Assembly (NCBI GenBank): GCA_910585635.1
Contig: CAJUFE010000014.1
Coordinates: forward strand, 9,513-73,512
Source of the DNA: an uncultured Lachnospiraceae bacterium
GTDB taxonomy: Bacteria > Bacillota > Clostridia > Lachnospirales > Lachnospiraceae
Length of the DNA: 64,000 bases
Direction of reading: 5' to 3'
Shown: positions 49,404-57,845 of the stretch, one piece after another
How positions within the stretch are numbered: position 1 is the stretch's first letter
Layout: the number at the start of each line of letters is the position of its first letter
Notes under the pieces: generated by a model
Told to the model about the DNA's origin: nothing
Databases searched by the model: none
Seen by the model: the letters and a program-made list of their open reading frames with translations, nothing else
Position numbers and translations under genes: made by a program

Positions 49404-50381
49404 CTACCCCTTCTGCGACGCCAGATGGCAATACACATAATGATCGTCCGTGAGCTGTGTCTTCACCGGCGCTTCCTTCTTACAGATCTCCATACATTTC
49501 GGACACCGTGTATGGAATTTACATCCGGTAGGTGGATTGAGCGGCGAGGGGATATTCCCCTCTAAGATCACCCGGTCCTTCTTCGCCGTGGGATCTGGCA
49601 CAGGGACGGCGGAGAGCAGCGCCTGGGTGTAGGGATGGGTGGGGGCCTTATACAGGCTCTCCTTGCTGCCCACCTCCACGAAATTCCCCAGATACATCAC
49701 GCCCACCCGGTCGCTGATATGCTCCACCACGCTCAGATCGTGGGCCACGAAGATGTAGGTCAGGTTAAATTCCTTCTTCAGCTGGTTCATCAGGTTCAGC
49801 ACCTGGGCCTGGATGGACACGTCCAGGGCGGACACCGGCTCATCGGCGATGATCAGCTTTGGCTGTACGGCCAATGCCCTGGCGATCCCGATCCTCTGGC
49901 GCTGGCCGCCGGAGAACTCGTGGGGATACCGGTTGGCATGGTAATCGTCTAAGCCCACCTTCCGCAGAAGGTCCAATACCTTTGCCTCCAGCTCTGCCTT
50001 ATCCTTGGTCAGGCCATGGATGATCAGCGGCTCCGCGATGATGTCGAAGATGGACATCCTGGGGTTCAAGGAGGCGTAGGGGTCCTGGAACACCATCTGC
50101 ACCTTCTTGCGGACCGGGCGCATCTGGCTGTTGTTGTAAGAGGAGATATCCTCCCCGTCTAAGACCACCTTGCCGCCGGTGGGCTGCTCCAGTTTGCAGA
50201 TGCCCCGGCCCAGGGTGGATTTCCCACAGCCGGATTCGCCTACGATGCCGAAGACCTCGCCCCGCTCCACCTGGAAGGAGACGCCGTCCACCGCCTTCAC
50301 ATAGTCCGTGGTGCCGAACTTCTTTCCGGCTACCGGATAATAGATCTTCATATCCTCTACGTTCAATAAGATATCCGCCAT
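49404..50381 (-). CDS. oppF: Oligopeptide ABC transporter ATPase OppF type
   Basis: 325 residues. Walker A GESGCGKSTLGR, signature FSGGQRQRIGIARAL, Walker B KLIIADEPVSALD, and the Opp/Dpp C-terminal extension (CKFHTRCPKCMEICKKEAPV) with cysteines that hold an iron-sulfur cluster in this family. The start ATG shares one base with the oppD stop (TAATG). Last gene of the importer. Confidence 0.95.
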   Translation of the reverse strand: MADILLNVEDMKIYYPVAGKKFGTTDYVKAVDGVSFQVERGEVFGIVGESGCGKSTLGRGICKLEQPTGGKVVLDGEDISSYNNSQMRPVRKKVQMVFQDPYASLNPRMSIFDIIAEPLIIHGLTKDKAELEAKVLDLLRKVGLDDYHANRYPHEFSGGQRQRIGIARALAVQPKLIIADEPVSALDVSIQAQVLNLMNQLKKEFNLTYIFVAHDLSVVEHISDRVGVMYLGNFVEVGSKESLYKAPTHPYTQALLSAVPVPDPTAKKDRVILEGNIPSPLNPPTGCKFHTRCPKCMEICKKEAPVKTQLTDDHYVYCHLASQKG

Positions 50382-51376
50382 TACTTTCCCTCGCCTCCTT
50401 TTTCACAGAGCCAGCATTTGCACAGATGGCCGTTCCCGATATCAAAGAAGCCCGGCTCTTCTGTCTGGCATTTATCAAAGGCATAACTGCATCGGGGGGC
50501 AAATTTGCAGCCCTTGGGCATATATTTGGGATTGGGTACATTGCCTGGGATCACCTCAAGCTCCTCTACCGCCTCCCCCAGCTTAGGGATCGAGCCTAAC
50601 AGGCCTTTCGTATAGGGATGAGATGGGTTAGCGAAAAGAGACCGTACATCCGCCTTCTCCACCACCCGGCCGCAGTACATGACCACCACATCGTCACAAA
50701 CCTCGGCCACCACGCCTAAGTCGTGGGTGATGAACAGGATGGAGGTGCCGATATCCTGTTTCAGATCGTTCATCAGATCCAGGATCTGGGCCTGGATGGT
50801 CACATCCAGGGCCGTGGTGGGCTCGTCCGCGATCAAGATCTTCGGACGGCATACCAGGGCCATGGCGATCATCACACGCTGGCGCTGACCGCCGGAGAGC
50901 TGGAAGGGGTATTCCTTCATCATGTGCTCCACCCGGGGGACGCCGGTCTTCCGGAGCATGTCCTCGGCCTTTTTGTAGGCCTCCTCCTTGGAGATGTCCT
51001 CATGCTGCAGGATACATTCCGTCAGCTGCTTCCCGATCTTCATCACTGGGTTTAAGCTGGTCATGGGTTCCTGGAAGATCATGGAGATCTTGCTGCCCCG
51101 CATCTTCCGCTTCTCTTCTTCGCTGATGTGGGCGATATCCTTGCCCTCTAATAAGATCTCCCCCTCGGCGATCTTGCCGGTGGTGCCGGCTAAAAGACCC
51201 ATGATGGAAAGGGAGGTCACACTCTTTCCGCTGCCCGACTCCCCTACGATCCCCAGGGTCGAGCCTTCTCTCAGTTCAAAATCCACACCGTCCACAGACC
51301 GGACCACGCCGCTGTCGGTGTAAAAATAGGTGTGGAGGTTTTTTACCTCTAATACATTCTTTCTATCCTCTGCCAT
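50381..51376 (-). CDS. oppD: Oligopeptide ABC transporter ATPase OppD type
   Basis: 331 residues. Walker A GESGSGKSVTSLS, signature LSGGQRQRVMIAMAL, Walker B KILIADEPTTALD, and the C-terminal oligopeptide motif (YMPKGCKFAPRCSYAFDKCQ). Works as a heterodimer with OppF to power peptide import. AAGGCACG precedes the ATG; 17 bases after oppC. Confidence 0.95.
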   Translation of the reverse strand: MAEDRKNVLEVKNLHTYFYTDSGVVRSVDGVDFELREGSTLGIVGESGSGKSVTSLSIMGLLAGTTGKIAEGEILLEGKDIAHISEEEKRKMRGSKISMIFQEPMTSLNPVMKIGKQLTECILQHEDISKEEAYKKAEDMLRKTGVPRVEHMMKEYPFQLSGGQRQRVMIAMALVCRPKILIADEPTTALDVTIQAQILDLMNDLKQDIGTSILFITHDLGVVAEVCDDVVVMYCGRVVEKADVRSLFANPSHPYTKGLLGSIPKLGEAVEELEVIPGNVPNPKYMPKGCKFAPRCSYAFDKCQTEEPGFFDIGNGHLCKCWLCEKGGEGK

Positions 51377-51393
51377 CGTGCCTTCCCCCTTTC

Positions 51394-52287
51394 TTAATCG
51401 GACAATTTCGGATCAAGGGCGTCCCGAAGGCCGTCGCCCAGGATGTTGAAGCTAAGTACCGTAAGGAATATGGCCAGGCCGGGGAACAGGGTACAATGCA
51501 TGCTGGTCAGCATGTAGTTCCGCCCGTTGGACAAGAGCAGTCCCCACTCCGGTGTGGGCGGCTGTGCGCCCATCCCCAAAAAGCTTAGGGAGGATGCGGT
51601 CAGGATGGAGGAGCCCACGGACATGGTGAACTGTACGATGATCTCCGGCACGGCGCCGGGCAGGATATGGCGGAACAAGATCCTGGCATCCGAGGCGCCT
51701 AGGTTCCTGGCCGCCTGGACGAACACCGAATTTTTCAGGGCCAATGTCCGCCCCCGCACCAGACGGGCGAAGGTGGGTGTGGAGAACACCGCCACCGCGA
51801 TCACCACGTTCCCGATGCCGCTGCCTAAGATCGCCACGATCGCGATCGCCAGGATGATGCCCGGGAAGGCAAAGAGGGTATCACAGATCCGCATGATGAT
51901 CGAATCCACGATCCCGCGGTAATAGCCGCCTAAGAGCCCTAAGATGGTGCCGCAGACCGCGCCCACCGAGACCGCGGACAAGCCTACCGCCAGGGAGATC
52001 TTGGTGCCGCAGATGATCCTGGAGAAGAGATCGCGGCCAAATTCGTCGGTACCGAACCAGTGGGCCCCGCTGGGTCCCTGGAGGATCGCGTTATAATCAT
52101 ATTCATTGATCTTAAAGGGTACCAGCGCTTCGCCGAAAAAGGCCAAGAACACCAGGAAGAGGATGAAGAAAAGGGCTACCACCGCATTCTTCTGCTTTTT
52201 AAATTTCCGGATCATCTCTGAAACAGGAGTTTTGATATCTGTCTTTTCATTCAATTCCGCAGACGCGGCTTTTTTCTTTCCGATCAT
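51394..52287 (-). CDS. oppC: Oligopeptide ABC transporter permease OppC type
   Basis: 297 residues, six predicted membrane helices, N-terminal OppC extension (KFKKQKNAVVALFFILFLVF) and the EAA loop (NLGASDARILFRHILPGAVP). Typical FGTDEFGRDLFSRIICG segment. Forms the membrane channel with OppB. AGGAGG upstream. Confidence 0.94.
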   Translation of the reverse strand: MIGKKKAASAELNEKTDIKTPVSEMIRKFKKQKNAVVALFFILFLVFLAFFGEALVPFKINEYDYNAILQGPSGAHWFGTDEFGRDLFSRIICGTKISLAVGLSAVSVGAVCGTILGLLGGYYRGIVDSIIMRICDTLFAFPGIILAIAIVAILGSGIGNVVIAVAVFSTPTFARLVRGRTLALKNSVFVQAARNLGASDARILFRHILPGAVPEIIVQFTMSVGSSILTASSLSFLGMGAQPPTPEWGLLLSNGRNYMLTSMHCTLFPGLAIFLTVLSFNILGDGLRDALDPKLSD

Positions 52288-52298
52288 ATGAAAACCTC

Positions 52299-53219
52299 CT
52301 ATGACAATTTGATCTCTGGATTGAGGACGGCGTACAGGATATCCACCACCAGGTTGATGATGATGAACTGCAGGGAGAACAGCAAGATCAACGACTGGAT
52401 CGCCGGATAATCCCGGTAGTTCACCGATTCGATCAAGAGCTGTCCCAAGCCCGGGAAGGCGAACACGGCCTCCGTGACCACGGAACCGCCCAGGAGGAAA
52501 CCAAACTGCAGGCCCACCACCGTCACCACGGAGATCATAGAGTTCCGAAAAGCATGGCCCCAGGTGACGGTCTTTTCCTTCAAGCCCTTGGCCCTGGCCG
52601 TGCGGATGTAGTCCTCCTTCATCACCTCAACGATGGAGGAGCGGGTAAAACGGGCGATGATCGCGGCGATGCTGGTCCCTAGGGAGATCGCCGGCAGGAC
52701 CAGGTTCTTCCAGCTGCCCGCCCCTGTGGTAGGCAGCCAGCGCAGCTTCACCGCAAAGAGCATGATCAGCAGGAAGCCCACCCAGAAGCCCGGCAGGGAG
52801 ATGCCGGAGACCGCCAGGGTCATACCAGTGAAATCCTGCCACTTTCCTCGGTTCTTCCCCGACCATACCCCCAGGAGCACCCCTACGATGGTGCTCCAGA
52901 CCAGGGCGGCGACGGTCAGGGACATGGTATTAGCATACCGGGCTCCGATCTCCGTGATCACCGGACGCTTGGTGCGCAGGGACATCCCCAGATCGCCTCT
53001 TAAGAGGCCGCCCACATATTTGGCGTACTGGACCGGGATGGACTGGTTCAAGCCCAGCTGCTCTCTGACCGCCTCCACCTGGTCTAAGGTGGCCTGTTCG
53101 CCGGCTACCAGACGGGCCGGATCGCCCGGGATCATACGGACAAAGAAGAATACGAAGGTCACTACGATGATCAGCGTGGGGATGACCCCCACGATCCGTT
53201 TTAAGGTATATCGTAACAT
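52299..53219 (-). CDS. oppB: Oligopeptide ABC transporter permease OppB type
   Basis: 306 residues. MLRYTLKRIVGVIPTLIIVV start, GDPARLVAGEQATLDQVEAV periplasmic segment and EAA loop (ARAKGLKEKTVTWGHAFRNS) are all typical of OppB/DppB. First gene after the intergenic terminator that separates it from the binding-protein gene. GGAG is 11 bases before the ATG. Confidence 0.94.
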   Translation of the reverse strand: MLRYTLKRIVGVIPTLIIVVTFVFFFVRMIPGDPARLVAGEQATLDQVEAVREQLGLNQSIPVQYAKYVGGLLRGDLGMSLRTKRPVITEIGARYANTMSLTVAALVWSTIVGVLLGVWSGKNRGKWQDFTGMTLAVSGISLPGFWVGFLLIMLFAVKLRWLPTTGAGSWKNLVLPAISLGTSIAAIIARFTRSSIVEVMKEDYIRTARAKGLKEKTVTWGHAFRNSMISVVTVVGLQFGFLLGGSVVTEAVFAFPGLGQLLIESVNYRDYPAIQSLILLFSLQFIIINLVVDILYAVLNPEIKLS

Positions 53220-53250
53220 GTTGCTATCATCTCCTTACTGGCTGCATGTA

Positions 53251-53330
53251 CATCAGTTCCTACTATATACAGTTCCTATCTATACACTTCTATACACTAT
53301 CTATACAGTTCCTATCCCTATACAGGATAT
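53251..53330. repeat. Short imperfect repeats upstream of oppB
   Basis: ACAGTTCCTATC occurs at 53269-53280 and 53305-53316, a partial copy at about 53254, and TATACA/CTATACA is scattered between. The stretch is low complexity; it may be a slippage-prone spacer or regulator sites. 53331-53551 holds no gene I can support. Confidence 0.5.
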
Positions 53331-53546
53331 CTATAAAAATGGGGCGGCCCATGTCTGGCGCTCCCGTTGATCTCACACACGATCTTTCATGATCAGATCA
53401 AAGACCTCGCGTCATCGCTCGCAAAAAATAAAGGAAAAGGATATACGTGGCGGCTGCTAAAGGGTCCCCAAGAGGGACACATAGAGCCGCACAAGACAGA
53501 GCAGGTACAAAGAAGCACCCAGGATACAGCCAAAAGCTGTATGATA

Positions 53547-53611
53547 CAAAAACAAGGCGCTGCAAGGGCAGAGATCCCATACATCTGTTCCCCTTGTTCG
53601 CAGCGCCTTGT
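53547..53611 (-). terminator. Terminator between oppA and oppB
   Basis: Minus strand 12-bp perfect stem (53611-53600 with 53563-53552), with AAGGG/CCCTT inner pairing, followed by TTTTT. It lies about 110 bases after oppA, so most transcripts probably stop here and binding protein exceeds the permease. Confidence 0.85.
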
Positions 53612-53720
53612 TCTGATGCTCACCTATGCAGAAACGCCGTCGGTGGCGGACTTTCTGTATGATCAGTCCATGGCAGGCCTCCCCCTTCTGTCATCGGACA
53701 GACAGGGGATCTGCGGCCGG

Positions 53721-55424
53721 TCATTTGGACATCTTTGCATTCCTCATGTTGATGGCACCGTCAGCATAGATCTTTACGTTCTGGATGTTCTGTCCGGTCG
53801 CCCAGGTATTAGAATCATTGCACAAAAACAGCATCGGGCTCTCTTCCCAGATCAGATCCTGAGCCTTCTCATAGGCTTCACGGCGGACATCATCATCTGC
53901 GCTCTGGAGAGCGGTCTGCAGATAGCCGTCCAGCTCGTCATTCTCGAAGTAGCAGATGTTGTAGCTCATAGGCGGCTCGGATTCCTTAGCCAGCAGCGGA
54001 CGGATACCCCAGTCCGCGTCACCGGTGGAGGGAGACCATCCGATCACGAAGCAGTCCACCTCGGCGTCTGCACCGGCAGCATTAGTATCCTCTACCTTTT
54101 CGACCACCAGGGCATTCTCCATACCCTTTAACTCCAGCTCGATCCCGACCTGCTCCAGCTGCTGCTTGAAGAATTCGCACTGCTTCTGGTTCGCTGTGGT
54201 GCTGGCGAAGATCACACTGGTCTTAAAGCCATCAGGATAGCCGGCTTCTGCTAATAATGCCTTAGCCTTCTCGATATCATAGGGACGAGGATCGTTAGCC
54301 TTATGATACTGGACTGCCGGTCCGATGATGGAGGTTGCCGGTGTGGCAAGGCCGTTCTTCACCACCTGGATATAAGCGTTCTTATCGACAGCGTAGTCGA
54401 TCGCCTGACGGACCCGCTTGTCGTTGAAGGGAGGCTTCTGGTTGTTCATGAAGAAGTAACGGACCACGATGCCCTCACCCTGCTGGGCATTGACATTGGG
54501 ATCAGCTTCCAGCACGGATACGCTCTCTGTGGGGATCGGCCAGATGATCTGGGCATCTCCAGACTGGACCATAGCTACGCGGGTAGCGCTCTCCGGTACA
54601 GGCTTGAAGGTGATGGTCTTAAAGCCTGCGTCTGCATCGGCCAGAGCCGTCCCGCCGCAGATATCGGCGTCATAGCCCCACCAGTCCTTGTTCAGGGCCA
54701 GGGTCAGATGATCGCCCTCGATCCACTCTACGAAGGTGTACTGGCCGGTACCGATCGGGCTCCTGGCACAGGCCTCCACGCCGGCTTCGATCGTCTTCGG
54801 GCTCATGATCACACAGGCCGGATGGGCCAGGTTGCTGATGAACGCACCGAAGGGCTCGGTCAAGTTGATCTTAACCGTATAGTCATCCACCTTCTCAAAG
54901 CTGTCCAGCACGTTACATAAGAAGGTAGTCCTCTTTAAGCCTAAAGACTCATCATCCCACTTCGCCAGGTTCGCCAATGCCGCATCTGCGTTCCAGGGTG
55001 TGCCGTCCGAAAAGCTGATGCCCTCCCGAAGGGTGATGGTGAACTCGGTAGCGTCCTCATTCGCCTCATAGCCGGTAGCCAGCATGGGGATGATCTTCAT
55101 GTCATCGTCAAAGCCGAAGAGACCGTCCATAATCATACGCTGGATACCGCCGGATAAAGTATCGCTGGTATCCATAGGATCCATGGTGACAAAGTCTACA
55201 TTGACCGCCGCCACTACATCGCTGTCCTGGGAGACGGACTCCCCTGCCGGGACCTCCGCCTGGGCCTGTGTCTCACCGCCTGCCGCTGCGCTCTCGGTGC
55301 CTGCTGCGCCGCCTGCCGCCGCTGTGGTGGCGTCACCGCTGCCGGAACCGCCGCCGCAAGCTGTCAGCGTGACCATAGCCGCAGCCAGGAGCAACGCATA
55401 AAATCTTTTTCCTGTTCTTCTCAT
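53721..55424 (-). CDS. oppA: Oligopeptide-binding lipoprotein (family 5 solute-binding)
   Basis: 567 residues from ATG 55424 with AGGAGG 6 bases upstream. Lipoprotein signal ending LTAC (KRFYALLLAAAMVTLTACGG), a low-complexity Gly/Ala/Thr linker, then the SBP_bac_5 fold: ATEFTITLREGISFSDGTPW, YTVKINLTEPFGAFI and RYFFMNNQKPPFNDKRVRQA. It captures peptides outside the cell for OppBCDF. The precise ligand is unknown; the nearby P1 peptidase and D-amino-acid aminotransferase make D-residue-containing peptides a fair guess. Confidence 0.94.
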   Translation of the reverse strand: MRRTGKRFYALLLAAAMVTLTACGGGSGSGDATTAAAGGAAGTESAAAGGETQAQAEVPAGESVSQDSDVVAAVNVDFVTMDPMDTSDTLSGGIQRMIMDGLFGFDDDMKIIPMLATGYEANEDATEFTITLREGISFSDGTPWNADAALANLAKWDDESLGLKRTTFLCNVLDSFEKVDDYTVKINLTEPFGAFISNLAHPACVIMSPKTIEAGVEACARSPIGTGQYTFVEWIEGDHLTLALNKDWWGYDADICGGTALADADAGFKTITFKPVPESATRVAMVQSGDAQIIWPIPTESVSVLEADPNVNAQQGEGIVVRYFFMNNQKPPFNDKRVRQAIDYAVDKNAYIQVVKNGLATPATSIIGPAVQYHKANDPRPYDIEKAKALLAEAGYPDGFKTSVIFASTTANQKQCEFFKQQLEQVGIELELKGMENALVVEKVEDTNAAGADAEVDCFVIGWSPSTGDADWGIRPLLAKESEPPMSYNICYFENDELDGYLQTALQSADDDVRREAYEKAQDLIWEESPMLFLCNDSNTWATGQNIQNVKIYADGAINMRNAKMSK

Positions 55425-55579
55425 AAAGTTCCTCCTTGTCCTTTTCATCCGGCACGGCACACAGGTACGCGCCGACCGGAGTCCATCAGACCAATACCCC
55501 CTGCGGACAGCAGGTATCGGCCTCTCGCGGTATCCGCCAAATACTCGTATGGGCACGGCACTTAGCTCATCTCCCGCGG

Positions 55580-55629
55580 AAATAAAAAGGCAAGGGAAGC
55601 CCGAACTGTATCTAACTTGCGCCCTTGCC
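55580..55629 (-). terminator. Early terminator-like hairpin in the oppA leader
   Basis: Minus strand GGCAAGGG (55629-55622), 25-base loop, CCCTTGCC (55596-55589), then TTTTTATTT. It begins only a few bases after the predicted transcription start and about 160 bases before the oppA ATG. The remaining leader (55425-55580) carries GGCACGGCAC twice (55451-55460, 55552-55561) and other short inverted repeats. Confidence 0.65.
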
Positions 55630-55640
55630 ATTTAAATTTT

Positions 55641-55669
55641 ATTGTAGTCCTGCTCCCGCCCTTTTTCAA
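55641..55669 (-). promoter_or_regulatory. oppA promoter
   Basis: Minus strand: -35 TTGAAA (55669-55664), 17-base spacer, -10 TACAAT (55646-55641). Confidence 0.65.
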
Positions 55670-55675
55670 GGTAAA

Positions 55676-55758
55676 GTGTTGAACACAAGGATCTGGACGA
55701 CCATTTTTTAATTTTTTTAAGTGTTCTGGTTGATTTAGATCTATTTTTTATGTATAAT
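55676..55758 (+). promoter_or_regulatory. Promoter of the PrpR-like regulator with nearby operator-like palindrome
   Basis: -35 TTGATT (55730-55735), 17-base spacer, extended -10 TG-TATAAT (55753-55758). Between this and the divergent oppA promoter lies GTGTT-G-AACAC (55676-55686) and a half copy AGTGTTC near 55720, candidate binding sites for the regulator. Confidence 0.6.
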
Positions 55759-55812
55759 CTTCCTAAAAATACACCGCAAAAGCGGTCAGAGAAGATCAAA
55801 AAAGGAGACTCT

Positions 55813-57834
55813 ATGTCCACCACAGAAAAACCGGCAAAAAAACGATATCAAGTGTTCATCGCCTGCTTAAACCCCTATATACGGATCGAATTCCAGGATT
55901 ACCTCCAGTCCCTCCTGGGCGGATATATCACTTTCGACGCCTGGGATCTGGCAGAGATGACCGATCCATGCCAGCTGGAGCCGTACCAGTGTATCCTGTT
56001 TTCCAGCCAGCTGGTCCAGCAGACCTTCCCGTTGAAGATCCCGGAGCAGATCGCCCAGATCGTCTGCACCAGGACCTTTAACCATGCCTTTTTAGACCAG
56101 ATCATCCAGATCCCGCCCGGCGAAAAGGTGTATGTGATCAATGACTCCCTGGACCCGGCCCTGAACATCATCGAGCAGTTCCAGAGCTTCGGGATCACCC
56201 AGTATGCGTTCATCCCCTATGCCGGCGATACCCAGAGGATTGACTTTTCTGTCCGCTACGCCATCACCATGGGGGAGCCTCAGCTGGTCCCGGACCATGT
56301 GCGCAATATCATCAATATCGGGAACCGGATCATCGACATCTCGACGGTCAATGAGCTGTGCGTCCTCTTCCACCTTCCCGCTGAGATCGGGAATAAGATC
56401 ACCAGCAATTATATCTCCCATATCATCAAGGTGGTCAAAGCAGCGGGGAATTACTACAGCAGCTTTGTGACCTCCCAGCAGCTTTTGCTGGCCACGGTCT
56501 CCAATCTCCCTTTGAGCATCTGTCTGCTGGACGACCATGGGGATATCCTGCTGGTGAACAAGCACTTCGCGGCGGACGGGGGCTTTTCGGAGAAGAACGC
56601 CGCAGGGAAGTCTCTGGCCTCTTTTCTGCCAAAGACCCAGCCTCCCCTCTCCTTTGACCGGACCGCAGACCATCGGATCAAGACTGTGGACGGCCATCTC
56701 CTGTTCTTGAGCGTATTGGAGCTTTCCCTGCCCGGCCATACCCATGTATTCCTCCTGATCGGGAAGAAGGCTGTGACAGACAGCCAGGATGATGCGCCTC
56801 CCCACCTTTTTTCCGAGAAGGCGCTCTTCGTAGACCACCCGACCGCAAAAGAGCAGACCGACGGGGGCTCGCCCATCGAGCGCCAGCGGAACATCTTTTT
56901 CGACCTCTTGACCTGCTCTGCCCGGTTCCAGGCTGTCCTGGCCCATGCCAAGCGGATGTCCCTGTATGACTTCCCCATCCTGATCCAGGGAGAGGAGGGG
57001 ACCCAGAAAAAAATGCTGGCACGGGCGATCCATGAAAGCTCTGCCAGAAGGAACCAGCCCTTTATCAGCCTGAACCAGATGCTCTCGCTTTCCGGGCTAT
57101 CCTTTCCGGAGATCCTAAAAGAAGCCGGGCACGGGACCCTGCTGATCGACCGGATCGAACATCTCTCCCCCCAGATGCAGGAGGATCTGGTCCAGGTGCT
57201 GGAAAATCTCTCCGGCTATCCCATGACCTCCTATCCTGCCTGTGATGTCCGGATCATCGCCACCTCCTGCACCGATCTCTATGCTCTGGCACGGGAAGGC
57301 GCTTTCCGGCAGGACCTGTTCTTCCAGCTGAGCACAGCGGTCCTGGAGACCGTCCCTTTAAAGGACAGACGGGAGGATATCCCCCTGCTCCTAGAGCACT
57401 TTTTCCAGAGCATGTTCCACGACCCCAAGTTCCACAGCGAGGCGATCCTGTCCAAGAGCCTGTACCAGTTCCTCCTGCGCTACGATTATCCGGGCAACGT
57501 GCAGGAGCTGATGAACATCGCTCAGCACCTGTTCTCCATGTATGCGGCCCATCCGCTGATCCTGTCCCAGCTGCCTGCCTACATCCGGAGCAGCCTTTCC
57601 ATGACAGAGAACAGCCGCAGCGCGCTGAAGAAGGAGGTGCTGGCGGTCATCAAGAACACCCCCAGGGCCGGACGTGCCGCCATACAAAAAGCCCTGGCCG
57701 GCTCCGGCATCGAGATCAGCGACGGAAAGCTGCGAGGGCTTTTGAAAGAATTAGCAGAGGATGACCTGATCTTGATCCACCGCACCAAGGGCGGCTGTGA
57801 GATCACGGAAGCCGGGCTGGCTATGCTGGTATGA
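55813..57834 (+). CDS. PrpR/sigma-54-activator-derived regulator with degenerate AAA+ domain
   Basis: 673 residues from ATG 55813 (AAAGGAG upstream). Residues 15-200 resemble a PrpR_N-type sensor, 240-330 a PAS-like domain (SICLLDDHGDILLVNKHFAA), 385-590 a sigma-54 AAA+ fold, and the end a winged helix (KEVLAVIKNTPRAGRAAIQK). The AAA+ part keeps FRQDLFFQLSTAVLETVPLK-DRREDIPLLLEHF and YDYPGNVQELMNI, but Walker A is GEEGTQKK in place of GETGTGKE and GAFTGA is missing. It therefore cannot contact sigma-54 in the usual way and probably works as a plain DNA-binding regulator. Divergent from oppA, convergent with the P1 peptidase gene. Confidence 0.8.
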   Translation: MSTTEKPAKKRYQVFIACLNPYIRIEFQDYLQSLLGGYITFDAWDLAEMTDPCQLEPYQCILFSSQLVQQTFPLKIPEQIAQIVCTRTFNHAFLDQIIQIPPGEKVYVINDSLDPALNIIEQFQSFGITQYAFIPYAGDTQRIDFSVRYAITMGEPQLVPDHVRNIINIGNRIIDISTVNELCVLFHLPAEIGNKITSNYISHIIKVVKAAGNYYSSFVTSQQLLLATVSNLPLSICLLDDHGDILLVNKHFAADGGFSEKNAAGKSLASFLPKTQPPLSFDRTADHRIKTVDGHLLFLSVLELSLPGHTHVFLLIGKKAVTDSQDDAPPHLFSEKALFVDHPTAKEQTDGGSPIERQRNIFFDLLTCSARFQAVLAHAKRMSLYDFPILIQGEEGTQKKMLARAIHESSARRNQPFISLNQMLSLSGLSFPEILKEAGHGTLLIDRIEHLSPQMQEDLVQVLENLSGYPMTSYPACDVRIIATSCTDLYALAREGAFRQDLFFQLSTAVLETVPLKDRREDIPLLLEHFFQSMFHDPKFHSEAILSKSLYQFLLRYDYPGNVQELMNIAQHLFSMYAAHPLILSQLPAYIRSSLSMTENSRSALKKEVLAVIKNTPRAGRAAIQKALAGSGIEISDGKLRGLLKELAEDDLILIHRTKGGCEITEAGLAMLV

Positions 57835-57845
57835 ACGCTGCAGCA

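Noticed and set aside
49257..49565. Plus-strand open frame after the XRE gene
   Set aside because: It starts inside a terminator hairpin and runs antisense to oppF.
53367..54131. 254-codon open frame on the plus strand in the oppA-oppB gap
   Set aside because: Its second half is antisense to oppA and its first half crosses the oppA-oppB terminator; no ribosome site.
56092..57033. 313-codon open frame on the minus strand
   Set aside because: Antisense to the PrpR-like regulator; no family pattern and no ribosome site.
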